Below, piece after piece: positions 44,710-53,621 of a stretch of DNA of 64,000 bases. How positions within the stretch are numbered: position 1 is the first letter of the stretch; every line of letters begins with the position of its first letter. Source of the stretch: CAUZWH01 sp965224275 (lineage in GTDB: Bacteria > Pseudomonadota > Alphaproteobacteria > SHVV01); contig CBDCYR010000016.1 in the NCBI GenBank assembly GCA_965224275.1, forward strand, positions 124,001-188,000, in the 5' to 3' direction. Position numbers and translations under genes: made by a program. The notes beneath the pieces were generated by a model that saw only the letters and a program-made list of their open reading frames with translations, searched no databases and was not told the DNA's origin.

Positions 44710-45687
44710 CTAGTCGACGATGGTGTCGGCGTGGTGGCACGCAACCAGACGTCCGGCTAGGGGGCGCATTTGCGGGCGCTCGGCGGCGCATAGCTCGCTG
44801 GCGTAAGGGCACCTGTTATGAAACGCACAACCGGATGGCGGATCGAGCGGTGAGGGAATTTCGCCCTTCAAGACAATCCGTTCGCGCCGCGCGGTACGAT
44901 CAACCTTTGGCGTGCTGGCAATCAGGGCCTGTGTATACGGGTGCGCGGGACGATCGAATATTTCATCAATCGGACCCTGTTCAACGGGACGTCCGAGATA
45001 CATAACCAGCACGTCATCGGCAATAAAGCGGACCACGGAGAGGTCGTGCGAAATGAATACGACGGCTGGTTTGAAGGTGTCGCGTAGATCAAGCAGGAGG
45101 TTGAGGATTTGTGCCTGGATCGAAACATCGAGCGCGGAAACCGGTTCATCCGCGACCAGCACTTTGGGGTTCAACATCAAGGCGCGAGCGATCGCGATAC
45201 GTTGGCGCTGGCCGCCTGAGAACATGTGAGGGTATCGGTCATAATGTTCGTGCCGCAATCCCACCAGCGCCATCATGTCGAGAGCTGCCTGCCGGCGCTC
45301 TGCGGGTACCATCTGCCGGTTGATCAAGATTGGCTCCTCGAGGATCTTCCCGACTTTCTTACGGGGGTTGAGCGAGCCGAACGGGTCTTGAAAGATGATT
45401 TGAGTATCCTGCCGATGCCGCCGACGTTCGTCGGCCGTGCTGTTCGACAGGTCCACCCCGGCAAGCTTCAAACTGCCGGTGGTGGGTGTTTCGATCAGCG
45501 TAAGCAACCGGGCGAGGGTTGATTTGCCGCAACCGGATTCTCCGACGAACGCCATTGTCTGTCCTGACGTGACCGAGAATGACACCCCATCAAGTGCGCG
45601 CAGGGTTCGCGCCGGATCAAATAACGAGCTTTTGACTCGATAGTGACGGCAGAGGTCGATGGCTTCGAGCGCCGGTGTGTCGCTCAC
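44710..45687 (-). CDS. dipeptide/oligopeptide ABC transporter ATP-binding protein (DppF-like)
   Basis: A 325-residue ATPase energising peptide-type import at the inner membrane. Walker A is GESGCGKSTL, the signature SGGQRQRIAIARAL, and Walker B VLVADEPVSALD. The oligopeptide C-terminal domain with GCAFHNRCPYASELC (Cys-rich loop) is present. The GTG start at 45687 overlaps the stop of the preceding ATPase gene. It is the last gene of the first importer operon. Substrate class cannot be read from ATPases. Confidence 0.92.
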   Translation of the reverse strand: MSDTPALEAIDLCRHYRVKSSLFDPARTLRALDGVSFSVTSGQTMAFVGESGCGKSTLARLLTLIETPTTGSLKLAGVDLSNSTADERRRHRQDTQIIFQDPFGSLNPRKKVGKILEEPILINRQMVPAERRQAALDMMALVGLRHEHYDRYPHMFSGGQRQRIAIARALMLNPKVLVADEPVSALDVSIQAQILNLLLDLRDTFKPAVVFISHDLSVVRFIADDVLVMYLGRPVEQGPIDEIFDRPAHPYTQALIASTPKVDRTARRERIVLKGEIPSPLDPPSGCAFHNRCPYASELCAAERPQMRPLAGRLVACHHADTIVD

Positions 45688-46661
45688 GTCGGACTTCCCG
45701 CCGCATCAAGCGGCGTGTGGCAGCGTGCGTCGCCGTTTCGCACAATCCGAAGGTCGGGCTTCAGTTGCACGCATCTGTCCTCGGCGTAGCGGCAGCGCGG
45801 ATTGAGGAGGCATCCGGTTGGCCGATCGTATTGGCCTGGCACGATTCCCGGAATGGTCGGTAAGCGGTCGTGCGCGCTCACGCGTTCAGGTAGCGCCTCC
45901 AATAATGCAGCCGTGTAGGGATGCCGAGGTGCCGCAAACAGCGAATCGGCCTCGCTGGCTTCAACGACTTGCCCGGCATACATCACAACCACTCGCTGCG
46001 CGGTCTCCGCGACAACGCCAAGATCATGGGTGATTAGGGCGAGTGCCATCCCCCGCTTTTTTTGGAGATCGAGCAGCAGGTCAAGGATTTGCGCTTGGAT
46101 GGTGACGTCGAGCGCCGTGGTTGGCTCGTCGGCAATCAGGAGCTTGGGATTGCACGCGATCGCCATGGCGATCATGACGCGCTGATTCATGCCGCCCGAT
46201 AGTTGATGCGGAAATGCGGAGAGACGGGCTGCCGGGTCGGGGATTCCGACTTGGTCGAGGAGTTCGACCGTGCGGCGACGGCGCTCCTGACGCGATCCTC
46301 CCTCGTGGACGCGCAAGACTTCGGCGATTTGGAAGCCGACGCTGTAGCACGGGTTGAGGCTCGTCATCGGCTCCTGAAAAATCATCGCAATATCGCGGCC
46401 GTTGATGCCACGACGCTCTCGCGGCGAAAGCGTAAGCAGGTCTTTGCCATCAAAGTTGATCCGGTCGGCCGTGACCCGGCCGGGGTATCCGACCAATCCA
46501 AGGACGGCGAGCGACGTGACGCTTTTCCCTGATCCAGACTCACCGACGATACCGACGATCTCGCCAGGTTCTATCGTCAAATCAACGCCATCAACCGCCC
46601 GGAACGGCGCTCGTAAGCTGCCGAACTCGACACCCAGATTCAGTATTTCGAGGAGCGCCAT
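45684..46661 (-). CDS. dipeptide/oligopeptide ABC transporter ATP-binding protein (DppD-like)
   Basis: A 325-residue partner ATPase with Walker A GESGSGKSVTS, the signature LSGGMNQRVMIAMAI, and Walker B LLIADEPTTALD, plus the Cys-containing peptide-transporter tail GCLLNPRCRYAEDRC. Its start overlaps the stop of the permease gene by one base (TAATG), and its stop overlaps the next ATPase. Tight overlaps indicate translational coupling in the dpp-type operon. Confidence 0.92.
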   Translation of the reverse strand: MALLEILNLGVEFGSLRAPFRAVDGVDLTIEPGEIVGIVGESGSGKSVTSLAVLGLVGYPGRVTADRINFDGKDLLTLSPRERRGINGRDIAMIFQEPMTSLNPCYSVGFQIAEVLRVHEGGSRQERRRRTVELLDQVGIPDPAARLSAFPHQLSGGMNQRVMIAMAIACNPKLLIADEPTTALDVTIQAQILDLLLDLQKKRGMALALITHDLGVVAETAQRVVVMYAGQVVEASEADSLFAAPRHPYTAALLEALPERVSAHDRLPTIPGIVPGQYDRPTGCLLNPRCRYAEDRCVQLKPDLRIVRNGDARCHTPLDAAGSPT

Positions 46662-47557
46662 TAGAGTTTCAGCTTGGGGTCCAGCGCGTCGCGTAACCCG
46701 TCACCCAGCAGATTGAACGCCAACACCGTTACCAGGATGGCCAGGCCAGGGAAGGTCACGACCCACCACGCGCGTTGAATGAACTGACGGGCGTCTGCCA
46801 GCATCGTGCCCCATTCCGGGATCGGTGGCTGCGCCCCGAGCCCGAGGAATCCGAGTGCCGCCACATCAAGGATCGCCGTCGAGAAGCCCAGCGTCGCCTG
46901 CACGATAAGCGGCGCCATACAGTTGGGAAGCACTGTAATAAACATCAGCCGCGCCGACCGCGCACCAATACTGCGCGTTGCCGTGACGTAATCCTTGCCG
47001 AGTTCGGTGATGACAGCCGCGCGCGTCAAGCGAACGTAATGCGGCAATGCAACGATGGCGATGGCGAACATGGCGTTGACCAAGCCGGGGCCGACGATCG
47101 CTACGACCACAATGGCAAGCAAGAGGGCCGGGAGCGACAACATAATGTCCATCATTCGCATGATTGAGATTTCGACGACGCCACGTGCAAAGCCGGCGAT
47201 GAGACCGATAATTACTCCAGCCGCGAGAGAAAGCGTCACCACGATACCGCCAACCAGCAGCGACAGGCGTGAGCCGTGTACGAGGCGCGAGAACATGTCG
47301 CGGCCGATGTCGTCGGTCCCCAAGAGGAAGCTTGCCTTGCCGCCCTCGACCCAAGCCGGTGGCAACAGGAAAAACTGACGAAACTGTTCATGCGGGGGAT
47401 GCGGCGCGATCACATCTGCAAACACCGCTGCGGTGACGATTATTGTTATGACGACCAGGCCTGCGACGGCACCGGGATTTTGTTTGAACGCGCGCCAAAA
47501 CTCGACGACTGGATGAGGCGGCGCCGGCGCGGTCACCGTGTCAGTGTTTACAGCCAT
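46661..47557 (-). CDS. dipeptide/oligopeptide ABC transporter permease (DppC-like)
   Basis: A 298-residue inner-membrane permease of the DppC type. It has about six helices, beginning with GAVAGLVVITIIVTAAVFAD, the DppC marker LLGTDDIGRDMFSRLVHGSR, and an ATPase-contact loop TRSIGARSARLMFITVLPNC. Its partner DppB lies three bases upstream, so the two form the translocation pore. The start is ATG at 47557. Confidence 0.92.
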   Translation of the reverse strand: MAVNTDTVTAPAPPHPVVEFWRAFKQNPGAVAGLVVITIIVTAAVFADVIAPHPPHEQFRQFFLLPPAWVEGGKASFLLGTDDIGRDMFSRLVHGSRLSLLVGGIVVTLSLAAGVIIGLIAGFARGVVEISIMRMMDIMLSLPALLLAIVVVAIVGPGLVNAMFAIAIVALPHYVRLTRAAVITELGKDYVTATRSIGARSARLMFITVLPNCMAPLIVQATLGFSTAILDVAALGFLGLGAQPPIPEWGTMLADARQFIQRAWWVVTFPGLAILVTVLAFNLLGDGLRDALDPKLKL

Positions 47558-47560
47558 GAG

Positions 47561-48571
47561 CTAGCGGGCATGTCGCACGCGCGGATTGATGAAGCCATAC
47601 AGCAGATCGACCGCGAGGTTGACCAGCATCACCAGCGACGCCACCAGGAGAACCCCGCCCTGCAGAACCGGATAGTCGCGTCGGTGGATCGATTCGACCA
47701 ACCACTTGCCAACGCCGGGCCACGAGAAAATGGTTTCCGTGAGAATAGCGCCACCGAGCAACACACCAACTTGGAGCCCGATCACCGTGACCACCGGTAT
47801 CAGCGCATTTCGAAGCGCGTGCACCGACACCACTTGCCAGGCCGGCAATCCCTTCGCCCGCGCTGTGCGGACATAGTCGTCACGCAAGACTTCGAGCATG
47901 GATGATCGCGTCATTCTTGCGATGACCGCGAGCGGAATGGTGCCCAACACAAACGCCGGCAGGACGAGATGGGAAAGCGCCGAGCCAAACGCGCCGGGTT
48001 CATCGACGAGCAGTGTGTCGATAAGCATGAATCCGGTAATCGGTTCGATGAAATAGAGCAGCGAAATACGCCCGGAAACCGTCGTCCAGCCAAGCGTAAC
48101 GGAGAACAGTAAAATGGCGAGAAGTCCCCACCAGAAAATCGGCATCGAATAGCCGGTTAATGAGATCCCCATGACCGTGTGGTCAAAAACCGACCCGCGC
48201 CGGGTCGCCGCCAGCACACCGGCTGGCAGGCCGAGTACCAAGGCGAAAATGATGGCGCAAATCGATAGTTCGAGGGTGGCGGGGAAACGGTCGAGAAACT
48301 CGCGCAAAACGGGCTCGCGGGTGACGATCGACTCGCCGAGATCTCCCTGCAAAACGTTCGTTATGTAGTAACCGTATTGGCTGAGAAGCGGTTCATCGAG
48401 CCCGAGGCTTTCTCTGAGCTGGGCATGGCGAACCGGATCGACACCGCGCTCGCCGGCCAGGAGTTCGATCGGGTCGCCGGGTATGAGACGGATCAACGCA
48501 AACGTTAACAACGTCACCCCGACGAAGGTCGGAATGACGAGGCTCAGTCGGGTTGCGGCGAAACGCAGCAT
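47561..48571 (-). CDS. dipeptide/oligopeptide ABC transporter permease (DppB-like)
   Basis: A 336-residue inner-membrane permease of the DppB type. The first helix (FVGVTLLTFALIRLIPGDPI) is followed by the periplasmic DppB N-terminal region with VDPVRHAQLRESLGLDEPLL, and the ATPase-contact loop RAKGLPAWQVVSVHALRNAL is followed by IPVVTVIGLQVGVLLGGAIL. Length normal. It lies downstream of the binding-protein gene, separated by a strong hairpin. Confidence 0.92.
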   Translation of the reverse strand: MLRFAATRLSLVIPTFVGVTLLTFALIRLIPGDPIELLAGERGVDPVRHAQLRESLGLDEPLLSQYGYYITNVLQGDLGESIVTREPVLREFLDRFPATLELSICAIIFALVLGLPAGVLAATRRGSVFDHTVMGISLTGYSMPIFWWGLLAILLFSVTLGWTTVSGRISLLYFIEPITGFMLIDTLLVDEPGAFGSALSHLVLPAFVLGTIPLAVIARMTRSSMLEVLRDDYVRTARAKGLPAWQVVSVHALRNALIPVVTVIGLQVGVLLGGAILTETIFSWPGVGKWLVESIHRRDYPVLQGGVLLVASLVMLVNLAVDLLYGFINPRVRHAR

Positions 48572-48589
48572 GAGGAGGCGGAAATAAAG

Positions 48590-48620
48590 AGGACGGGAAG
48601 TACTGGGTACTTCCCGTCCT
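48590..48620 (-). terminator. strong intercistronic hairpin between binding-protein and permease genes
   Basis: AGGACGGGAAGTAC (48590-48603) pairs perfectly with GTACTTCCCGTCCT (48607-48620) around TGG, a 14-bp stem. It lies 28 bases after the binding-protein stop (48648). On the minus strand TCTTTATTTCC follows, so it may partly terminate or stabilise upstream mRNA, raising binding-protein level above the permeases. Confidence 0.7.
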
Positions 48621-48746
48621 GATATCTACGCGTTTAGTGCGCGAGACCTATTGGATGTTGACCCCATAGAAGGGATGGCCACCAAACGGATCGATCTTGT
48701 AGTTCGATACGCTTTTTCGCATCGGCATGAACACGACCGAATGCGC

Positions 48747-50140
48747 GGCTGTGTCTCGAAAGTGGTGGAAATTTGAGGATGGCGTAATCTCCGGGTGACA
48801 AGACAACCACCCAACCGGCGGCTAGCACCGCCAAGGAGATCACGCCATGAAGAACACTACCGAGACTTCCGCGCTTTCGCTACTGGCCAATGACGCCGGC
48901 TATGATCCGCTCGAGGACCGGCTGCGGGAGAACATCAGATCCACGATCGAGGCCGTTTTTGAGGAGGAACTTGCGCAGTTTCTCGGGCGCTGCCGATACG
49001 GTCGAGAGGACGCGCTTCGGCAAGGGTATCGGAACGGGCACCGGGAGCGGCAACTGACGGGGACATTCGGGACCGAGAGGGTGAGCGTGCCGCGTGCACG
49101 GATCGTTGAGGAAGACGGTCGGGCGTCGGAATGGCGTTCGCGGGCGCTGCCGCGCTACCAGCGGCTGACCAGAAAGGCCGAGGCGCTGATCGCTTCGGTG
49201 TATCTGTCCGGAACCAACACGCGGCGGGTGAAACGCGCGCTGTTCGGGCTCTTCGGGGGTGCTGTGAGCAAGGACGTTGTGAGCCGGGCGTGGCGCAAGG
49301 TGAAGGTCGATTGGGACGCCTGGTGCAGCCGTGGCCTCGCGGATGAGGATATCGTTCGGCTGATCCTTGACGGCACTGTGATCAAGACCCGACTGGATCG
49401 CAAGGCCACCAACATCTCGGTTCTCGCGGCTATAGGGGTGCGCCGGGATGGCCAGAAGGTCTTGCTTTCGATCGGGAATATGGGCGGAGAAAGCCAGGCG
49501 GCGTGGCGCCAGTTCCTCGACGACCTTGATGCGCGTGGACTGAAACGGCCCGGGTTTGTCATCGTCGATGGCGCGCCGGGACTGGAGGCGGCTCTGTCGG
49601 CGCTTTGGGGCGATGACCTTCCCGTTCAACGCTGCACCGTGCACAAGCACCGCAACCTTCTGGGTCATGCTCCCAAACACATGCATGACGAGCTGAGCGA
49701 AGATTACCGCGATATGATCTATGCCGACACTGCCTCCGAGGTGGAAACCCGCCGCAAGGCGTTTGTCCGCAAGTGGCGGCTGAAATGCAGGGCCGTCGCG
49801 GACAGCCTCGCAGAAGCGGGCGACAAGCTCTTTACCTTCACGCGCCTGTCCAAGAGCCAATGGAAATCAGCCCGAACGACCAACGCCATTGAGCGTCTCA
49901 ACGAGGAGTTCAAGCGCCGGATCAAAACACAGACCGTGCTGCCGTGTCCCGAAACAGTGCCGATGCTCCTCTGGGCGCTCCTCGCTTGCGGCCAAATCCA
50001 GATGCGCAAAGTCGATGGATGGGAAACCCTCGATCAGCTAATCGCCGACGAAACCCTTGACCGCGCGGCCTGACCGCCGCAAAACTCAACCCGCTCGGAG
50101 AGGCGCCAAAACCAATTTCCACCACTTTCGAGACACAACC
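48747..50140 (+). mobile_element. IS256-family insertion sequence (1394 bp) with 8-bp target duplication
   Basis: The ends are 27-bp inverted repeats that differ at one position: GGCTGTGTCTCGAAAGTGG at the left and GGTTGTGTCTCGAAAGTGG as the complement of the right end, both continuing TGGAAATT. The flanking direct repeat is GAATGCGC at 48739-48746 and 50141-50148. The element carries one intact transposase and is inserted in the 3' end of the binding-protein gene, antisense to it. It differs in sequence from the element at 1336, so the two are separate arrivals. Confidence 0.93.
48847..50073 (+). CDS. IS256-family transposase
   Basis: A 408-residue Mutator-type transposase with catalytic acids in VRLILDGTVIKTRLDR, FVIVDGAPGLEAALS and NAIERLNEEFKRRIK. 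The conserved VQRCTVHKHRNLLGH segment is present. The N-terminus (YGREDALRQGYRNGHRERQL) has the usual Arg-rich DNA-binding region. No interruption is seen, so it should be active on its own ends. AAGGAG lies upstream of the ATG. Confidence 0.95.
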   Translation: MKNTTETSALSLLANDAGYDPLEDRLRENIRSTIEAVFEEELAQFLGRCRYGREDALRQGYRNGHRERQLTGTFGTERVSVPRARIVEEDGRASEWRSRALPRYQRLTRKAEALIASVYLSGTNTRRVKRALFGLFGGAVSKDVVSRAWRKVKVDWDAWCSRGLADEDIVRLILDGTVIKTRLDRKATNISVLAAIGVRRDGQKVLLSIGNMGGESQAAWRQFLDDLDARGLKRPGFVIVDGAPGLEAALSALWGDDLPVQRCTVHKHRNLLGHAPKHMHDELSEDYRDMIYADTASEVETRRKAFVRKWRLKCRAVADSLAEAGDKLFTFTRLSKSQWKSARTTNAIERLNEEFKRRIKTQTVLPCPETVPMLLWALLACGQIQMRKVDGWETLDQLIADETLDRAA

Positions 50141-51671
50141 GAATGCGCGATCGTCACCCACGGCGCTTCTTCTTTGAAGATCTTCTGCGCTTTCTTATAG
50201 AGCGCGGTCCGTTTACTCACGTCGGTGGTCCGTTTGGCTTCTTTCAGCAAATCGTCGAACGGTTTGTGACACCAGCGAGCGCGGTTGGCGCCCTTGGCAG
50301 CGGCACAACTAAGCAGCACGTACATGAAATTGTCGGGGTCGCCGTTATCTCCGGTCCATCCCAGAAGCACGGACTGATGCTCGCCCTCGCGGGAGCGCTT
50401 CAGATACTCACCCCATTCATACGTGACGATCTTGGCCTTAACACCCACTTTGGCAAAGTCGGCTTGAATCAACTCAGCCATGCGTTTGGCGTTGGGGTTG
50501 TAAGGCCGTTGCACGGGCATTGCCCAGACGTCGGTTTCGAAACCGTTCGGATATCCGGCCTTGGCCAGGAGTTCTTTGGCCTTCGCAGGATCATACGGAT
50601 AGTCCTGAATCGAATCGTCATACGACCACATCGTTGGCGGAATCGGGTTCTTAGCAATCTGGCCCGAACCCTGGAACACGGCGTCGATTATGGCCTGCTT
50701 GTTGACCGCATAGTTGAGGGCCTGACGGACCAACTTGTTGTCGAACGGTTTCTTCTCGGTATTGAAAGCCAGGTAGCCGACGTTGAGACCCTCTTGCTGC
50801 ATCACCGTGATCTCTGGGTCGTTTCGCATGGCCTCGACATCAGCCGGATTCGGATAGGGCATCACATGGCATTCACCAGCTTTGAGCTTAGCCCAGCGCA
50901 CGGAATTGTCCGGCGTGATCGCGAATACGAGGTTGTCGATCAACGCTTTCCCGCCCCAATAGTCAGGATGAGCTTTGTACCGAATCACCGCGTCTTTTTG
51001 GTAAGACACCAATTGAAACGGTCCCGTCCCGACGGGGTCGAGATCGACCTTCTCCGGGGTCCCAGCTTTAAGCATCTTGTCGGCGTATTCGGCCGACAGG
51101 ATCGATGCAAAATCCATCGCCATGTTGGCAATGAACGGAGCTTCCGGATGGTTCAAGGTGAACCGCACGGTGTAGTTGTCGACTTTCTCGACGCTCTTGA
51201 GAAGGTTCGGCATATCCATGCCGTTGAAGTACTCGTAACTGCCGCCCGAGACCTTGTGGTAGGGGTGGTCCTTCTTCAACTGCCGCTCAAACGAATAGAC
51301 GACGTCATCGGCGTTGAAATCGCGAGTCGGGGTGAAGTTCTTCGTCGAATGGAGCTTGACGCCGCGACGCAGATTGAACTGGTAGACCAAGCCGTCTTCC
51401 GACACGACCCAAGACTCGGCCAATCCCGGCGTGACGTTGGTGCTGCCGCGTTCGAACTCGGCCAATTTGTTGTAGATATGGCGCGACGTCGCATCGAACG
51501 TCGTGCCAGATGTATAGAGCGATGGGTTGAAGCCCTCGGGGCTTCCTTCGGAACAATAGATGAGCGTATTGGCCTGTGCCGACCAAGCAAACGCAGACAC
51601 AGCCGCCACGCCGATCAGCGTGGACAACCACTTTCGAGATTTCATTTGGTGTACTCCCTAGTCTTACCTAA

Positions 51672-51772
51672 TCACCGTTACGGTGACCTTTGAAATCACA
51701 CTATGTCTGCGGGAAAAATCGGTCAACGCTGATGTCGTCCGACGGTTCCAGGTGGGTTTCGACAGTCGAAAC
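51672..51772. promoter_or_regulatory. two palindromes between divergent importer operons (candidate operators)
   Basis: TCACCG-TTA-CGGTGA at 51672-51686 (6-bp arms) and GTTTCGA-CAG-TCGAAAC at 51756-51772 (7-bp arms) lie in the 268-base interval between the two binding-protein genes. Palindromes of this size are typical operator sites for dimeric regulators, and here could control both operons. No regulator gene is adjacent, so the protein is unknown. Confidence 0.5.
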
Positions 51773-51913
51773 TCGCCAAATATCACGAGGCACGCGTATT
51801 GACTCGCGAAAATGTTCGTAACAAGACTCTGAGCCTGCCAGTCGAGCGGGTCGACCCAGACCGGTTCCCGGGCAAATTGAAACGTTTAATTAACTCGCAG
51901 GGAGGCCTCAGTG

Positions 51914-53536
51914 ATGCGGATCAAAAGATTTGTCGTTGCGGCAGCACTCGCGCTTGCCGTCTCGGTTTCGGCGCAGTCCAAGGAACTTCGATTTGGATTC
52001 CAGGGCGATGCGGATTCGATGGATCCGTACACGCTAAACGAAACCTTCACGCTAGGCTTCCTGGGCAATATCTATGAAGGCTTGACGCGGCGAGGGCCGG
52101 ATCTTGCAATTGGCCCGGCACTCGCCGAACGTTGGGAGATCGTTGAGCCCAACCGTTGGCGCTTCTATCTGCGGCGCGGCGTCAAATTCCACGATGGCCA
52201 GGACTTCACGGCTGATGACGTCGTATTTTCTGCCGCGCGCGTCCGCGCCGAAGGCTCCGATTTGAAAACCAGGCTCGCTGGGGTTGTCGACATCGTGAAA
52301 GTCGACGACTACACCGTCGATTTCACTACGGAGAAACCCAACCCAATCCTGCACGTCGAGTGGGACAGCTGGTACATGATGTCCAAAAGCTGGGCGGAAA
52401 AGCACGCGGCGACAACGCCTGAAGCGCAATCGGGTGATCAGGAAAAGTACACCACCCGACACGCGAACGGGACCGGTCCCTTCCGGTTGGTAAGCCGTGA
52501 GGCCGGCGTCAAAACGGTGGCAGAGGTGAATCCCAACTGGTGGGACAAGGCTAACCAAGAGCACAACCTCACCAAGGTGACCTTCACGCCGATCTCGTCG
52601 GACGCGACCCGGGTCGCAGCATTGCTTTCGGGCCAAGTCGACATGGCCTATCCGATCCCGGTGCAGGATCTGAAACGCGTTGACAGCGATGCCAACACGC
52701 AAGCGGTGACAGGTCCCGAATTGCGCACGATTTTTCTGGGCATGGACCAGTTCCGCAATGAGCTCCTTTATTCCAACATAAAGGGCAAGAACCCATTCAA
52801 GGACAAACGCGTGCGCGAAGCGGTCTATCGATCGATCGATATCGATGCGATCCGCAAAAAGGTCATGCGTGGGCTCTCCAATCCATCAGCACTGATGGTC
52901 GGCCCTGGTGTCAATGGCTTTAGCGACGGTTTCAAAAGACCGAGTCACGACCCAGCGAAAGCCAAACAACTCCTCGCGGCCGCCGGTTACCCAAACGGCT
53001 TTGAAATTGGAATGGATTGCCCGAACGATCGCTACGTCAACGACGAAGCGATCTGTCAGGCGGTGGTTTCGATGTTGGCCAAGGTCGGCGTAACGGTGAA
53101 GCTTAACGCCCAGCCCAAAGCCAAATACTTCCCCAAAGTATTGGCGCCGAAGCTCGATACCAGTTTTTATCTACTGGGCTGGACCCCCGGCAGCTTCGAT
53201 TCCTGGAACCCGCTGTTCAACCTGCACGGCTGCGCGCAAGCCGGCGGCAGTGGGGCGATCTGGCCAGAGGGCTCACGTGATAAGATCTCTAACGGCAAGT
53301 TCAATCTCGGCGGTTACTGCAATCCCGAGGTCGATAAATTGGCAGTGCAGATCCTATCCGAGACCGACAATGCCAAGCGCGACGGCCTGATCGCGAAGGC
53401 GTGGTCCATGACCACTGACGACATCGCTTACATCCCGTTGCACCAGCAGGGTTTGGCGTGGGGTACGCGCATCAACGTTCAGCTTGCACAGCGGCCAGAC
53501 AACCAATTTGTGTGGCGCCACGTCGTCATTAAATAG
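51914..53536 (+). CDS. peptide/opine-type ABC transporter substrate-binding protein
   Basis: A 540-residue SBP family 5 protein. It has a signal peptide (RFVVAAALALAVSVSAQSKE) and the family landmarks SMDPYTLNETFTLGFLGNIY, ADDVVFSAARV, NGTGPFRLVSREAGVKTVAE, KDKRVREAVYRSIDIDAIRK and LLAAAGYPNGFEIGMDCPND. It should bind its substrate in the periplasm and deliver it to the permeases that follow. The ATG at 51914 follows GGGAGG; a GTG three bases earlier is possible. It is not the closest relative of the interrupted SBP across the divergent promoter, since the opening of each differs. Confidence 0.92.
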   Translation: MRIKRFVVAAALALAVSVSAQSKELRFGFQGDADSMDPYTLNETFTLGFLGNIYEGLTRRGPDLAIGPALAERWEIVEPNRWRFYLRRGVKFHDGQDFTADDVVFSAARVRAEGSDLKTRLAGVVDIVKVDDYTVDFTTEKPNPILHVEWDSWYMMSKSWAEKHAATTPEAQSGDQEKYTTRHANGTGPFRLVSREAGVKTVAEVNPNWWDKANQEHNLTKVTFTPISSDATRVAALLSGQVDMAYPIPVQDLKRVDSDANTQAVTGPELRTIFLGMDQFRNELLYSNIKGKNPFKDKRVREAVYRSIDIDAIRKKVMRGLSNPSALMVGPGVNGFSDGFKRPSHDPAKAKQLLAAAGYPNGFEIGMDCPNDRYVNDEAICQAVVSMLAKVGVTVKLNAQPKAKYFPKVLAPKLDTSFYLLGWTPGSFDSWNPLFNLHGCAQAGGSGAIWPEGSRDKISNGKFNLGGYCNPEVDKLAVQILSETDNAKRDGLIAKAWSMTTDDIAYIPLHQQGLAWGTRINVQLAQRPDNQFVWRHVVIK

Positions 53537-53550
53537 ATTAGCGCGATACA

Positions 53551-53583
53551 GCGGCCCGAGATCCAACTCTGAGCTCGGGCCGC
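53551..53583 (+). terminator. intercistronic hairpin after the second binding-protein gene
   Basis: GCGGCCCGAG (53551-53560) pairs with CTCGGGCCGC (53574-53583), a perfect 10-bp stem, 15 bases after the SBP stop. There is no T-run. It parallels the hairpin after the first SBP gene and probably stabilises the SBP message or reduces read-through. Confidence 0.65.
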
Positions 53584-53621
53584 GAAATAATATCATGCGT
53601 ACCGACCGGAGCGCTTGATCC

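Larger units (their letters stand above)
48648..51645 (-). pseudogene. peptide ABC transporter substrate-binding protein, interrupted by an IS256-type element
   Basis: The 5' part (50149-51645) encodes a signal peptide (LIGVAAVSAFAWSAQANTLI), then an SBP family 5 protein: GTTFDATSRHIYNKLAEFER, DFNADDVVYSFERQLKKDHP, PVGTGPFQLVSYQKDAVIRY, and VRQALNYAVNKQAIIDAVFQ. After VTIAHSVV the insertion adds a foreign 15-residue tail. Removing the element and one target copy restores the frame to FMPMRKSVSNYKIDPFGGHP and a stop at 48648. About 31 native residues are lost, so some function may remain. AGGGAG precedes the ATG. It heads the importer operon, divergent from the second importer. Confidence 0.92.

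Noticed and set aside
48880..49860. 326-codon minus-strand frame in the second IS256-type transposase
   Set aside because: Antisense to the transposase; no supporting start or domain.
50143..51693. 516-codon plus-strand frame across the interrupted binding-protein gene
   Set aside because: Antisense to an SBP with signal peptide and family motifs; a by-product of GC-rich codon use.
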